Assembly (NCBI GenBank): GCA_009746045.1
Contig: RPFO01000167.1
Location: forward strand, 1,412,659-1,476,658
DNA: 64,000 nt
Origin: Mesostigma viride
Taxonomy: Eukaryota > Streptophyta > Mesostigmatophyceae > Mesostigmatales > Mesostigmataceae
Direction of reading: 5' to 3'
The position numbers and the translations under genes are program-made. The notes under the pieces are model-generated. The model saw nothing but the letters and a program-made list of their open reading frames with translations. It did not search any database and was not told the DNA's origin. This document shows positions 53,846-64,000 of the stretch, one piece after another (position 1 is the first letter of the stretch; each line of letters starts with the position of its first letter).

Positions 53846-55971
53846 TCACGAGCAAAGTTTGCGGATCGCCGGAAAGAGGCGGTCGATCCCGTCGAGATAA
53901 TCCTGCTTGCTGGCACCTTGGCCGCCATCAATCTCTCCCAACACCCTCTCCGTGGTAGACAGGAAGTTATCCACCCCGGCGCCGTGAACAGAGCCGCACC
54001 AGCCGATACGGAACCGCACCAAGTCAATGGCACACAGCTGGAACTGCTCGTTCATGATCTCACGATCCAGAGCGACGCGGCCCCCGTGTGTGTGATCCCT
54101 CTGACCAAGTGCTTGTTCCAACGAGGCGTAGTAGTGCTCCAGTAGCTCGTCCATGCTGGCATCTGCATGGGCGTCCAAGTCCCCCCCCAGGAGGTTGACG
54201 ACGTCTTTCAATGGTGCGCCCCGCCCGCAGTACTGGAAGTCGTACATGGCGCAGCGGAGGCCGTCGGCGGAGAAGGCCATATTGGCAGATTTGAAATCGC
54301 CATGCAGCAGCGTGCATGCCACGCGGGGGTGTTTCAGGCGCGCGTCGATCGCGGGGGCGGCCGCGGCGAGGCGTGCCCACCGCTTTTGTCCTGCGGGCCG
54401 TGTTAAGAATAACAAAAGCAATAAGATTGGGAAGGGTGATTTGAATCGTAATAATAAGATTAACAATAACCACGATCTAAGAAAAAAAAGGAAGATAGTC
54501 GTAGAAAAATAGCAAGAACCAGTAGAATAATTGGAAGATTGAATTAAGAGGAATGAGGAATTAGGACTGTGATAAATATTCAATAAGGAATGAAGAAAAA
54601 GGACTAGCGAATAGGGAATAAGGAATAAGTGGTAAGTAGTAAGCAGTACAAAGTAAGGGAAAAGGAATATTGCAAAGAAAAACAAGCATGACATACAGCG
54701 CAGGGGCGGCTGCCTTTCTAAGCAAACAAGGTCATTATCGAGGGGCCAAAAGCAGAGCATGCCTTCTTGGGTCGTGCTTCACCGATCTTCGCAGACCACG
54801 TCTGAACTTGTTGATCAAGTTATGAACAACGGCACCCATGGATCACATATGAACACAAGCTGTGCTCACTGCTCACTGCTGGCAACCTACCTTACCGACA
54901 ACATGCGGCTTACTTACCCACAACATGCGGCCAACTCACCCATAGCATGCGGCCAACTCACCCACAGAATGCGGCGATCCTCAGAGTACTGCGTGGTTAC
55001 GTACGGTTCAGTACACTGATTCTCACAGCGACGTCTTGTGCGCAGCGATGCTACTCATGACTAGGCAGGCATCAAGTGGAGGCCACGAGGGCAGATGCAG
55101 CCGGACTAATAACATGCAGGGGTGCGTTGGCCTGTTTGGGGAATCGAGAGAGGGCGGCCAAATATCCCGAACAAAAGGGCTCACAATGACATGGCATAAG
55201 GCTTGCTTTCTGACTACAGCTATGGACTTGAACGCCTGTACATGGCTTATGAGGGGTCGCAAACGCGAATCCTAGGATGAAAAGACAGGTGGCAAGCAAA
55301 GCTTGTGAAATGTGACAGGTGGCATCCTTACTTCGCAGCTCCTCCAGCTCATCCGGACGCGTGTCCAGGTAGAAGTAGGTCCCCTGGGGCGCCATATACT
55401 CGGGCACGTTGTTCCAGAAGTGGGCGTGGAACTTTGCGAGCCACGACAGGGCGGTGCGAGCCTCGACCATGCCCAGCAGGCCTTTACTGCGCGGCCACGT
55501 GGCGCGGATGTCTTCCATTCCGAGGGTAAGGGGCGGGTATTCCACCAAGAGAGGCTTGGGGACGAAGATGTCCTCCGGGAGGGTTGGGTATAGTCTCGAG
55601 TAGAAATGGGCCTCGTTTTCGTAGGACGCGGCTTTCCGTCGGTCTCCCAGGTCGCGAGGAGTCTGGGGAGATACAATCTTCACCATCGCCTTGTGCTGGC
55701 CACGCTGAATGGCCACAATGACACCTTTCCCTGCCCAGAGCTGCGAGTGCTGCTTCCAAGATACTTTCTGACCAGCTTCCGCGGGCCACATCTTATCCGC
55801 TAGTCTGAGAATCGCGGAATCGTCAAGGGAAGCCATGACTCTCCTTTCGCCTAGCTTGGGCGCAGACGCGCTTGGGACACGGAGGTCAGAGCGTAACGAA
55901 GGTTCCAACCACGGCTTGGACAATGTGGCGGGATACAGGCGCGAAATTCGACTAAAAAATGTAGAGGGCAT
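53846..55971 (-). CDS. Small-molecule kinase-like (aminoglycoside/choline/ecdysteroid kinase fold) protein, two exons
   Basis: Exons 55332-55971 and 53846-54390 (minus) join in frame (CGA-A/GA-CAA) with donor GTAAGG and acceptor CCCGCAG. From the ATG at 55971 there are 394 residues; from MASLDDSAIL (ATG ending at 55836) 349. The longer N-terminus (MPSTFFSRISRLYPATL, rich in Ser/Arg/Leu, with few acidic residues) looks like an organelle targeting peptide. Kinase-fold motifs: WAGKGVIVAIQRGQHKAMVKI (nucleotide-binding strands with Lys), SYENEAHFYSRL (Glu), LLHGDFKSANMAF (catalytic loop HGD-x(4)-N) and MYDFQYCGRGAPLKDVVNLL (DFx metal site). This matches the EcKinase/CHK-like group. The substrate is unknown. 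Divergent from the CCDC180-like gene with about 825 bp between. Confidence 0.75.
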
Positions 55972-56795
55972 CCACGCTGTGTGCAGCCGTTTCCCCTTGG
56001 CACTATATCAGCTTCCGGCTACGCGGGCTCGGGCCCATCCGTCACCAGCAACCTGGCATCAGGCTTATCCGCCATGATGACAACTCGAAGCAGCAACGAC
56101 CTATCAAGCAGGCCATGCTTTTCGGATGTGGCTATGATCCATTGTACTTGCACGGTGACACCCTCTGTTCTCGTCCAGAACCACTAAATAGTTCACCTCG
56201 CGGTGAGCAGTCGTCTTCCTGCCCAGTGCCATAGGCAACAATGGATCGGGACAACAGGGATGTCAGGTCACGTGCCGTCGCCCGCTTGGCGAATGGCGAC
56301 TGGCGAGTGGCGAGTCATCAGTCAAGGCAGGCAACCAAGTTGCCTTGTGGATTTGTGGTGGTTGTTGCCTGTTGGTTCAAGGGTGACAGCAGACAGAACA
56401 GCGCGTACTGTTGGCAACCGCCAGTAGCTAGCAGGTGCCGTATCAATTTACTTCACCAATTCTGATGCTGTCAGCCGCACAGCTACGCTAAATTAGGTTT
56501 GCATATTTTTGCGGGAGACGAAATAAAATAACGAGAATATGGAGATAAACCCAGCCATGGAATTGTTCCCGAAAATTATGATTATTACAGACGTCCATAA
56601 CAAGCACGGATGCAAGCCTGGTGTTTCGAATCTTAAGGACATTGCCGTTTTTTTCTAACTCTGGAAAGTTTATTTCGTGTTGTCTGCACGACAATATGAG
56701 CTGGCGAATGCATCAGGTTGCAAACGACTTCCCGTGCATGGAGCTCCGCACAAGTAGCTAACATATATGGCAAGTTGGTGACACAGAGAGGGAAA
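55972..56795. other. Divergent promoter region between kinase-like and CCDC180-like genes
   Basis: No gene supported. Both transcription starts should lie here. I see no clear motif beyond ordinary AT-rich patches near 56510-56540. Confidence 0.4.
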
Positions 56796-59700
56796 ATGGA
56801 TAGGACGGGCGGGGGATCCCCGCTCGCAAGGACCGCCGGACTCGGCAAGGTCGACAAGTTTACGGCCAGCCAGTCGCTTTTAGCAAGTCTCAACCAAGCG
56901 CCGTTAGCCAGTCGCACACTGCAGCCCCTTACGCGCACCTCGGTCCCCACACATTTGCAAACCCACGAAGGAGCTTTCGGCATGACAGTTCCATTGGTCC
57001 CCCCTCCCCTGCCGACTTTTGACGCTGCTGCACCGAACGAGGTGCACGCCTTGGGCGCCATCACCACGAAACTAAGCGCTAACAGCCAGGATCCTTTCCC
57101 TCATTCCAAATCACCCAGGCCTCCTCTGGTCGCCATGACTCAGAGGCAGCGGGAACGGCATGAGGCGGCCTTGAATGGACTGGCTGCAGCCAAGGAGAGG
57201 CTGGGGAAGGAGTTGAAGGCCAGGGTAGCTCAACTGATCACTCACCACAAGCAACGCATTGCCGACAATGATAAGGACATCGACCGCGAGTTTGCGCCCA
57301 CGGAAGTGGACGAACAGCTCATGACACTGGAGGTATTGAATCCCACAGCAAAGGCAGCATGCTTACCCTTCTCCCGTCCCATACCCTGCACGTAGAGAAT
57401 CCCTCCACTTGCGCCCTGTACCCAGCTGGTATCCTACATGCTCTCTTCCAAGCTCCCCTATTGCCCGCTGTGCAACGGGTCAGCATGCTCACCATTCTTT
57501 CTTGCTCGCTTGTGCACGCTGTTGTTCCTGACTCCACTCTTTTTCCCTGGATCCATCCTCCTTTCTCTTCCTCCCCTTGTCGTTTTCCCTCCACGTCTCT
57601 TCTTCCTATGCTCCCCTGTATTTCTAGTGCGTACACTCAGCCCCCCTGCCAAGGGGAGAGTAACATTCAGTTCTATGCTGCCCCTAGAACCTAGAGTAAC
57701 GGGGGCATGCCGTGCAGTGGCCTGATGAGACATGGGGCAGCCATCGCAACGCATAACCTCCCCTCCCCTCCCCTCCCCTCCCCTCCCCTCCCCTCCCCTC
57801 CCCTCCCCTCCCCTCCCTCCCCTCCCTCCCTCCCCTCCCCTCCCCTCCCTCCCTCCCTCCCCTCCCTCCCCTCCCCTCCCTCCCTCCCCTCCCCTCCCCT
57901 CCCCTCCCCTCCCTCCCCTCCCCTCCCCTCCCTCCCCTCCCCTCCCCTCCCCTCCCCTCCCCTCCCTCCCCTCCCCTCCCTCCCCTCCCCTCCCCTCCCC
58001 CCCTCCTCCCCTCCCTCCCCCCTCCCCTCCCCTCCCCTCCCTCCCCTCCCCTCCCTCCCCTCCCCTCCCTCCCTCCCCTCCCTCCCTCCCCTCCCCTCCC
58101 CTCCCCTCCCCCCTCCCCTCCCCTCCCCTCCCCTCCCTCCCCTCCCTCCCCTCCTCCCTCCCCTCCCTCCCCTCCCTCCCCTCCCCTCCCCTCCCTCCCC
58201 TCCCCTCCCTCCCCTCCCCTCCCTCCCCTCCCCTCCCCTCCCCTCCCCTCCTCCCCTCCCCTCCCCTCCCCTCCCTCCCTCCCTCCCCTCCCCTCCTCCT
58301 CCCTCCCCTCCCCTCCCCTCCCCTCCCCTCCCTCCCCTCCTCCCTCCCTCCCCTCCCCTCCCCCCCCCTCCCCTCCCTCCTCCCTCCCCTCCTCCCTCCC
58401 CTCCCCTCCCTCCCCTCCCCTCCCCTCCCCTCCCCTCCCTCCCCTCCCCTCCCTCCCTCCCCTCCCTCCCCTCCCCTCCCTCCCTCCCCTCCCCTCCCCT
58501 CCCTCCCCTCCCCTCCCTCTCCCCTCCCTCCCCTCCCCTCCCCTCCCCTCCCCTCCCCTCCCCTCCCCAGATGCCTGCGCTGCAACGTATGTGGGACGCG
58601 GTGTCGGCACAGTCGGCCCGCCGGCAGGACTGGCTGCGCGCGCTGCTGGCGGACTTGGAGAGTGTGGAGTGGGACCGGCGGTCAATCTTAGAGGAGCTGC
58701 TGGCGTCGTGCTGCGACGAGCTGGTGGATGCTGCCTACGTAACAAGAGGGGAGGTGCGTGGTGAGGTGGTGGATGCTGCCTACGTGGCCAGAGGTGGATG
58801 GTGGGGGCGATGGGGACATGTGTCACGTGCGGACCATGGGGGTGGTGGGGTGCAGGAGGTTCATGGTTCAGAGGGTGGCGGGGCAAGTATGAGGGAGGGT
58901 TCAGATACAGCTAACGAGACCGGAGATTGCTTGTTTTAATTATGTAAGGGGGGGTATTGGACTGTTTATAATGAGGTTTGGTTTTCATAAGATTGGACGC
59001 ATGTGCTCAATCAGGTTTTTGCACAAGTAGGCGCACATTGTCATAACCTACCATGCACGTTGTCCAGTGGACCATTCGGTTCGCCTTTCCCTGCGGTGGT
59101 CCTCTCTGCACCCTCCACTCTTCAACCCTATCCTGTTCATGTTTTCACGACAGGAGGACGGTATGGCAAGTGCCTTCTCTTCCTCCCTACCTTTCCTCAC
59201 CTCACTTTCTTACATCTCCACCAACCATAACTTGCCAGGTGGAGCGCATCATCGAGAAGGAAGCGCTGGCCGCCAACAACGCCATTCTTGACAACCGGCG
59301 GCTAGCCACCGAGGTCGCGCGCGTGTTGCGGCGGGTGGAAGTTCTGGCGGACGATGCCAAGAGGCAGCGGTGGGAGAAGGCGGTGGCGCACTGGCGGGAG
59401 ATCAAGACCCATGTGCGTGCGTTTGTGACCGATGAAACGGGCATACATGGCCTAGTCGTTGGGGCGTACATGGCCTAGTCGTTGGGTCATCTTTGGAAGG
59501 CCGAAACCGTAACAATAACGATCTCTAGCCTCTTCAGTCACCTCTTTGTCTTTGATGCCCTCACGGCTTCCTCTCACCATCTCTTCCCAACACCATGGCT
59601 GTTATTCCCTCCCCCCTTCCCCCCAGAACCTCGCGGCGGTCTTCCGTGCGCGCCTGCTGTCCCCCGAATTCCAGAACCCACCCGCGCGCCTGGCGCTCAT

Positions 59701-62700
59701 GCACGGCCTGCGCGAGGAGCAGGTGAGGGCCGGGACTAAAGTCCCTAAAGTACTTCTAGTACTAGTACAAGGTGGGCGAGGAGCAGCTGAGCCAGGACCA
59801 TAGTGGTATTCTCTAGAAGTAACTGTTCAAGGTAAACTCAGTTGTATACACCCATTTCCTTCCCATCCCCTAACCATCCCCCTGGCCATCCCACCGCGCT
59901 GCCCCCCCCCCCCATTTTCCCCCCCCCCCCCCCCCCCCCCACTACCGCAGGAAACGATGCTGCGAGACACGCAAGACCACCTGTCGTGTGCGCAGCAGCT
60001 CTTCTCCTCCTCCAACGGCATCGCGGTGGCAGACGCGCAGCAGTGGGTGGAGCGCGCGCGCTGGCTGATCGACAGCTGGCGGGGCACCCGCGACCGCAGC
60101 CTGGCCCGGCTGAGGGAACACGTATGTGCGCTGGCGACATTAAAGTTAAAGCATGTTTTGCTGCTACTGGGGCAGCAGTACATGGACACACTCGCAGTTG
60201 GAGCACTATCAGAAGGGCTTGCTATCAAGAGAGGCTTGCTGCACGTGCACTATGAGGAGAAACGCTTGCTGCACGTGCACTATGAGGAGAAACGCTAGCG
60301 GCGCGTGCACTATTAGGAGGCTCACTGCACGTTCACGGTTGAGAAGTTGCAGGTGCTAGTGGCAAGGCCATGGGGCATGCCGATGACGGGATTGTGGTCG
60401 CCGCCGCTTGGCATGTCTCTGGGTGTCAAATGTCAGAGCTCCCATTTTTTTGTTCACCTTCAACGGCCTGATGGGAAGGCCGAAGAACCTGCTCCCTTGT
60501 GTGTGCTGCTGCAGCCACGTAATTTGGCTGTGGTAGTGATACTCCCGTGTGTCGTGGGTTTGCTTAGTAAACTTGCTCACCGAATTGTAATCCAACCTAG
60601 CTTCCTCTTGATAAAGGATATGTTCTAGTCCCGTAAAATAGGAACCTACCTGTCACCGCTTGCCTTGCCTTTCTCGTGTGCCTGTACATTTCATGATAAA
60701 GGATATGTTCTAGTCCCGTAATATAGGAACCTACCTGTCACCGCTTGCCTTGCCTTTCTCGTGTGCCTGTACATTTCATGGGCCATTCCCCCCAAAGTAT
60801 GTTAATGCCTATCATCATGTAAGTGCCTATCAGTGCCTTGGTAGCAAGTTGTCCGCGCCTGGACAGACCTCGATAGATAGCGTTGTAAGCAGCCTCTTCC
60901 TGCTCTGCCTATGCTGACCATGTAATAAGCCGCGGCTCCCCAACGGGACTGCGGGACTAATTAATGTGATAAGCTGCCCTGCAAGAACGCTGGTGCTGCC
61001 TATATCCAACATATTTATTCTACTACTTCTACTTGTATATAAATAACTTCACCGCTACTTTATGAATGATTTCTATTCTATACTTATGGTAGGGCTGACC
61101 TTTGACTCGGCTGGTTGCTGCCTCGGATCGCCTGTCCCTTGGAACAGGAGGACGGCCTGCACGGGGAGGCGTTGCAGCTGTTCCGGGACTTGGAGAACGA
61201 CGTGGCGCAATACTGGGTTGGGACGCCCGAGGACTGCGCCGCGCTGCTGGAGGTAATTAGGCCCATTTTGCAGGTACTTGCACTGTGGTAATCAAGGTGG
61301 GTGGAGCCGGTTGGGGTGCAGTGACAGGTGGGCTGGGAAGGGGACATGATGAAGAAGGAGATGATGAGATACGAAATAGATAGACAAGGTCCTTGGCTCG
61401 CCGTGGCAGGCGCCAACAGTAAAAAGAGCCAGCCAAGTAAGAGTCGGACCTGAGTTTGATGGACACTTTGAAACCAGCGCGCTATAGAAGCAATCCGACC
61501 GTGCATGGGGAATCGCATTTTGAAAATCTTTTTTATAGAGATGGAATCTTGGGATTTAGGACCCTGTTAGCTTCGCCGGCGCACTCATCTGTATTGCTTG
61601 TTCTTTTGCTTTCCTTTGGTTCCTTCGCACTCAACTGCTCGCCCGCAATGACAACTTGCAGAGGGAGTGCATGAGCGTGGTGCGGGAGCGGCAGCAAAAC
61701 GCAGGCATACTTCTTCAGGGCGTTGCGGACTTCTTGGATCAGGAGGCGAGTCCCCAGCTAGCCTAGCAGTTATTCCATTCCCCTGCGTGCTGATGCCCAT
61801 GCTGTTCTAGTGCATGTGGACTTCTCTTACGATTTGAATGCCTGCTGCTCTCCAGCTGTTTCCATCACTGAAGACTGGAAAGCCATGAATTGGATCGCAA
61901 TTCACAAACCGGTGACAAGCTAACATCCACTTCTTCCTACGACCATAATCGGCTTGCTCTCGCCCAGTTTGTCAGCTTCTGGCAAAATCCTGGAGTTCTT
62001 CTCTTCCTGAACGTCTTGTCTGCTTGGCCCCACATTGCCTACTCGCAAGCTCGTCACCCTGTCCTGCAGATGTCCTTCCCACTGCCCTGCAAATGTTCCC
62101 CCATCCTCTTTGTCCCTTCGGTAATGCCCTGCTAATCGTTCCCCTAGGTAATGCCCTTTGGTAACGCCCTGCAAGCATTCCCCCTCGCCCATGCCCCCTG
62201 TGCCATTGTCCCCCCTCCCCACCAGTCGGAGAAACTGGTGCGGGTCTCCGAGGAGCTGGGCGCGTTCGTGGTACAAGTCGCTGGTCTGCAAGCAGGGCAC
62301 ACACGGGAGGTCCAAGACATGGACGTAAGTGAGCGTGGGGGCATCAAGTTCTTTGGGCCCCAGACATTGGTGTAATCGTCCTGTTAGTCGTGTAGTGGAC
62401 CTGTTCTTGGGCAGTGCTCAAGTGGGAAAATGCCACGCCTGGACGGGGTTGATTAAAAGGGGTACAGCATTCCAAGAAGCTCGAGTACCCCCGCGGGTCT
62501 TGACCCCCCTAACCGCCACGAAATCCACCTAGGGGGGAACCGGGGAAAGGGAGGGGGTTTAAAACCCCCGGGGTGGGTGGGGGGTCGACGTCATCAACCC
62601 ATCCTCCCCCCAAAAATGCACGCTCCGGGGTTGTTACAAAATGCCAGTTTGATGCGTGCTGCTTCGCAATCCCTTATGCTATCGCTTGTATGTATTTTTA

Positions 62701-62977
62701 TATGCCATTCCTTGTGCACGTGGACCCTTATGCTATCGCCCGTGTGTGCCATCGCACGCGGTTCCGTATGCTACCGCGTGGCAGGTCAACGCCCCCAGTT
62801 GACCCCAGCGTGCATTTGTGTGTCGTGACTGTCGTCACGTGTGTGGTCTCTTGTCTGCGTGCGTGTGTGTTCCAGGTCAACGTCAAGACCCACCTGGCCA
62901 CCTCGCGCCAGGAGCACGAGCAGCGCTGCCATGAGCTGGAGGCAGAGTTCGAGGAGGCGCTGCAGAAGCTGCGGCAG
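56796..62977 (+). CDS. CCDC180: CCDC180-like ciliary coiled-coil protein, nine exons, 3' end outside window
   Basis: Exons 56796-57332, 58571-58753, 59239-59412, 59627-59722, 59951-60121, 61148-61252, 61662-61745, 62226-62324 and 62876-62977 join with every intron in phase 0 and give 517 codons so far. After a disordered N-terminus come [20 protein letters not shown], the distinctive [20 protein letters not shown] with [14 protein letters not shown], then [38 protein letters not shown] and long coiled stretches. The order of these blocks matches animal CCDC180, an axonemal coiled-coil protein. Eight of the nine donors, including the one after the last exon, are GT; intron 7 uses a GC donor (GAG/GCGAGT at 61746). 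The gene continues past 64,000. Confidence 0.8.
57759..58569 (+). repeat. C/T-only minisatellite abutting CCDC180-like exon 2
   Basis: About 810 bases made only of C and T on the sense strand (CCCCT and CCCT units in mixed order) running directly into the acceptor CCCCAG at 58570. It behaves as an enormous polypyrimidine tract. ORFs of about 400 codons through it (ProSer and GlyGlu rich) are artefacts. Confidence 0.95.
60610..60779 (+). repeat. 85-bp tandem duplication
   Basis: Two nearly identical adjacent copies (60610-60694 and 60695-60779; shared GATAAAGGATATGTTCTAGT) in the long intron 5 of the CCDC180-like gene. Only one or two differences, so the duplication is recent. Confidence 0.9.
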
Positions 62978-63774
62978 GTGAGGCATGGTCCCATAGAAGG
63001 AGATGGCATGTAAGCTGTCTACAGCAGATGAGGGATGGCTGTTATGGTGTGAGGGGATGGCCCGTGGCACCATGAGGTGGGTTGAAGAGAAAGCTTTAGG
63101 AGGCGTTGCAGAAGCTGCGGTATGGGAGGGATGGCATCGAAAGAAGAGACATGGCTACGCTAGAATGTACGGATGGCTGCGCATATGTCTGTCCTGTATC
63201 TCTTTCGGTCGTGAATCTGGGATACCCACACACACAGAGCTCGAGATTTTGTGGTTGGGCCTTTCGATGAGAAATTAAGACTACAACGGGTGTCCAGTGT
63301 CTATTTATTCACTGGTGGTGAAGGACCGCGGCTGAGAGCCAGATGCATGGCCACTCTTATACTTGGGGCAAATCGTGCAGTCGGTATGCTTGGGGTTTAC
63401 ATTCGCAAGGTGCCGTTTTCTGTGCTGCCGCCCTGTTGCAATTACTGAACCTGCTGCCATTTGCCACGTATTCCCATGAAAGCGACAGACACGAGACACC
63501 TACACTCCCTAGAATAGTTTTCATGGAAACTTGGATCCACCTGGCAGCTTCCAGTAGCATTCCTAGTCAGTTTGGTGAATGGCCAAACAGAAGCCCAGCT
63601 AAGGAACCTGCGATGGTGGTAGGGCGTTGAACCCATTTGCTTGCTTTGATGGTAGCATGGGCATACTGTTATTGCTTTGAAATGGGCATACTTGATCAAC
63701 GTTGCCATTATCAGTGTGGAGACATGGTTTTTGAGACCTTTTAGAAATTCTGCCCCCCCCCCTTTTGTCCTTAA
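62978..63774. other. Intron of CCDC180-like gene
   Basis: Follows the donor GTGAGG at 62978. No further exon of the coiled-coil protein is recognised before the right edge. A short echo of exon 9 (GAGGCGTTGCAGAAGCTGCG at 63099-63118) follows, a partial internal duplication without splice signals. Confidence 0.45.
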
Positions 63775-63784
63775 AGTAGTAGTG

Positions 63785-63835
<51 letters not shown>

Positions 63836-64000
63836 CTAGTACTAGTACTAGTAGTAGCAGTAGTAGTAGTAGCAGCAGCAGCAGTAGCAGTAGGAGTAGA
63901 AGTAGTAGCAGTAGTAGTAGTAGTGGTGGTGGTGGTGGTGGTGGTGGTGGTGGTGGTGGTGGTGGTGGTGGTGGTGGTGGTGGTGGTGGTGGTGGTGGTG
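63775..64000 (+). repeat. (AGT)n/(AGC)n then (GGT)n trinucleotide arrays
   Basis: About 150 bases of AGT with AGC and ACT interruptions, then about 75 bases of GGT running to the right edge. Likely continues beyond the window. Confidence 0.95.

Noticed and set aside
57684-58939. ORFs of about 400 codons across the C/T satellite
   Set aside because: Low-complexity intron sequence; the true exon starts at 58571 after a consensus acceptor.

Overview
The window joins two very different kinds of DNA. Positions 1 to about 29,300 are a compact, GC-rich, intron-poor block packed with genes on both strands. It looks like the right-hand part of a large double-stranded DNA virus (Nucleocytoviricota-type) sitting in a eukaryotic chromosome. 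Positions about 29,300 to 64,000 are ordinary nuclear DNA of a flagellated, photosynthetic protist, most likely an alga. The host assignment rests on three genes whose exons I could join in frame: a chloroplast Hcf106/TatB-type protein (minus, 32.3-37.3 kb), an SHIPPO/STPG-repeat ciliary protein (plus, 39.2-50.1 kb, 10 exons) and a CCDC180-like ciliary coiled-coil protein (plus, from 56.8 kb past the right edge). A small-molecule-kinase-like gene (minus, 53.8-56.0 kb) lies between the last two. Host introns carry long microsatellites and minisatellites, and LINE ORF1 copies and a tRNA-like SINE are scattered between the genes.

Viral block, left to right: an unknown charged protein running off the left edge; a conserved viral protein; small membrane proteins; a class II (B12-type) ribonucleotide reductase (RNR) in four exons; two tandem Gln/Pro-rich anchored proteins; an HNH-type protein; small proteins; a beta-repeat fiber; tRNA-Ile(UAU); several unknown proteins; a large OTU-protease polyprotein; a second fiber paralogue; three tandem copies of one gene family; a PD-(D/E)XK-like protein; an Ala-rich zinc-motif protein; and a non-coding repeat-rich end with TATAGGG-type heptamers. 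No major capsid, polymerase or packaging gene lies in this part.

The most striking feature is the RNR gene. Three GT-AG introns (742, 1307 and 1446 bp) interrupt it at conserved motifs, and each carries one or two separate genes. These include a nucleoside 2-deoxyribosyltransferase-like gene, nested antisense, whose likely chemistry also concerns deoxynucleosides. A second theme is a short Cys-Cys-Cys-His zinc-binding motif that recurs in at least seven otherwise unrelated viral genes.

Many viral frames are broken by single-base shifts, most of them in or next to homopolymer runs, while flanking protein sequence stays conserved. I therefore report most of these genes as single CDS with apparent frameshifts. 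Uncorrected sequencing indels are the simplest cause, but slow decay of an endogenous virus is not excluded. The viral block ends next to, and probably inside, a truncated LINE ORF1 copy at about 29.3 kb, which gives a candidate integration junction.
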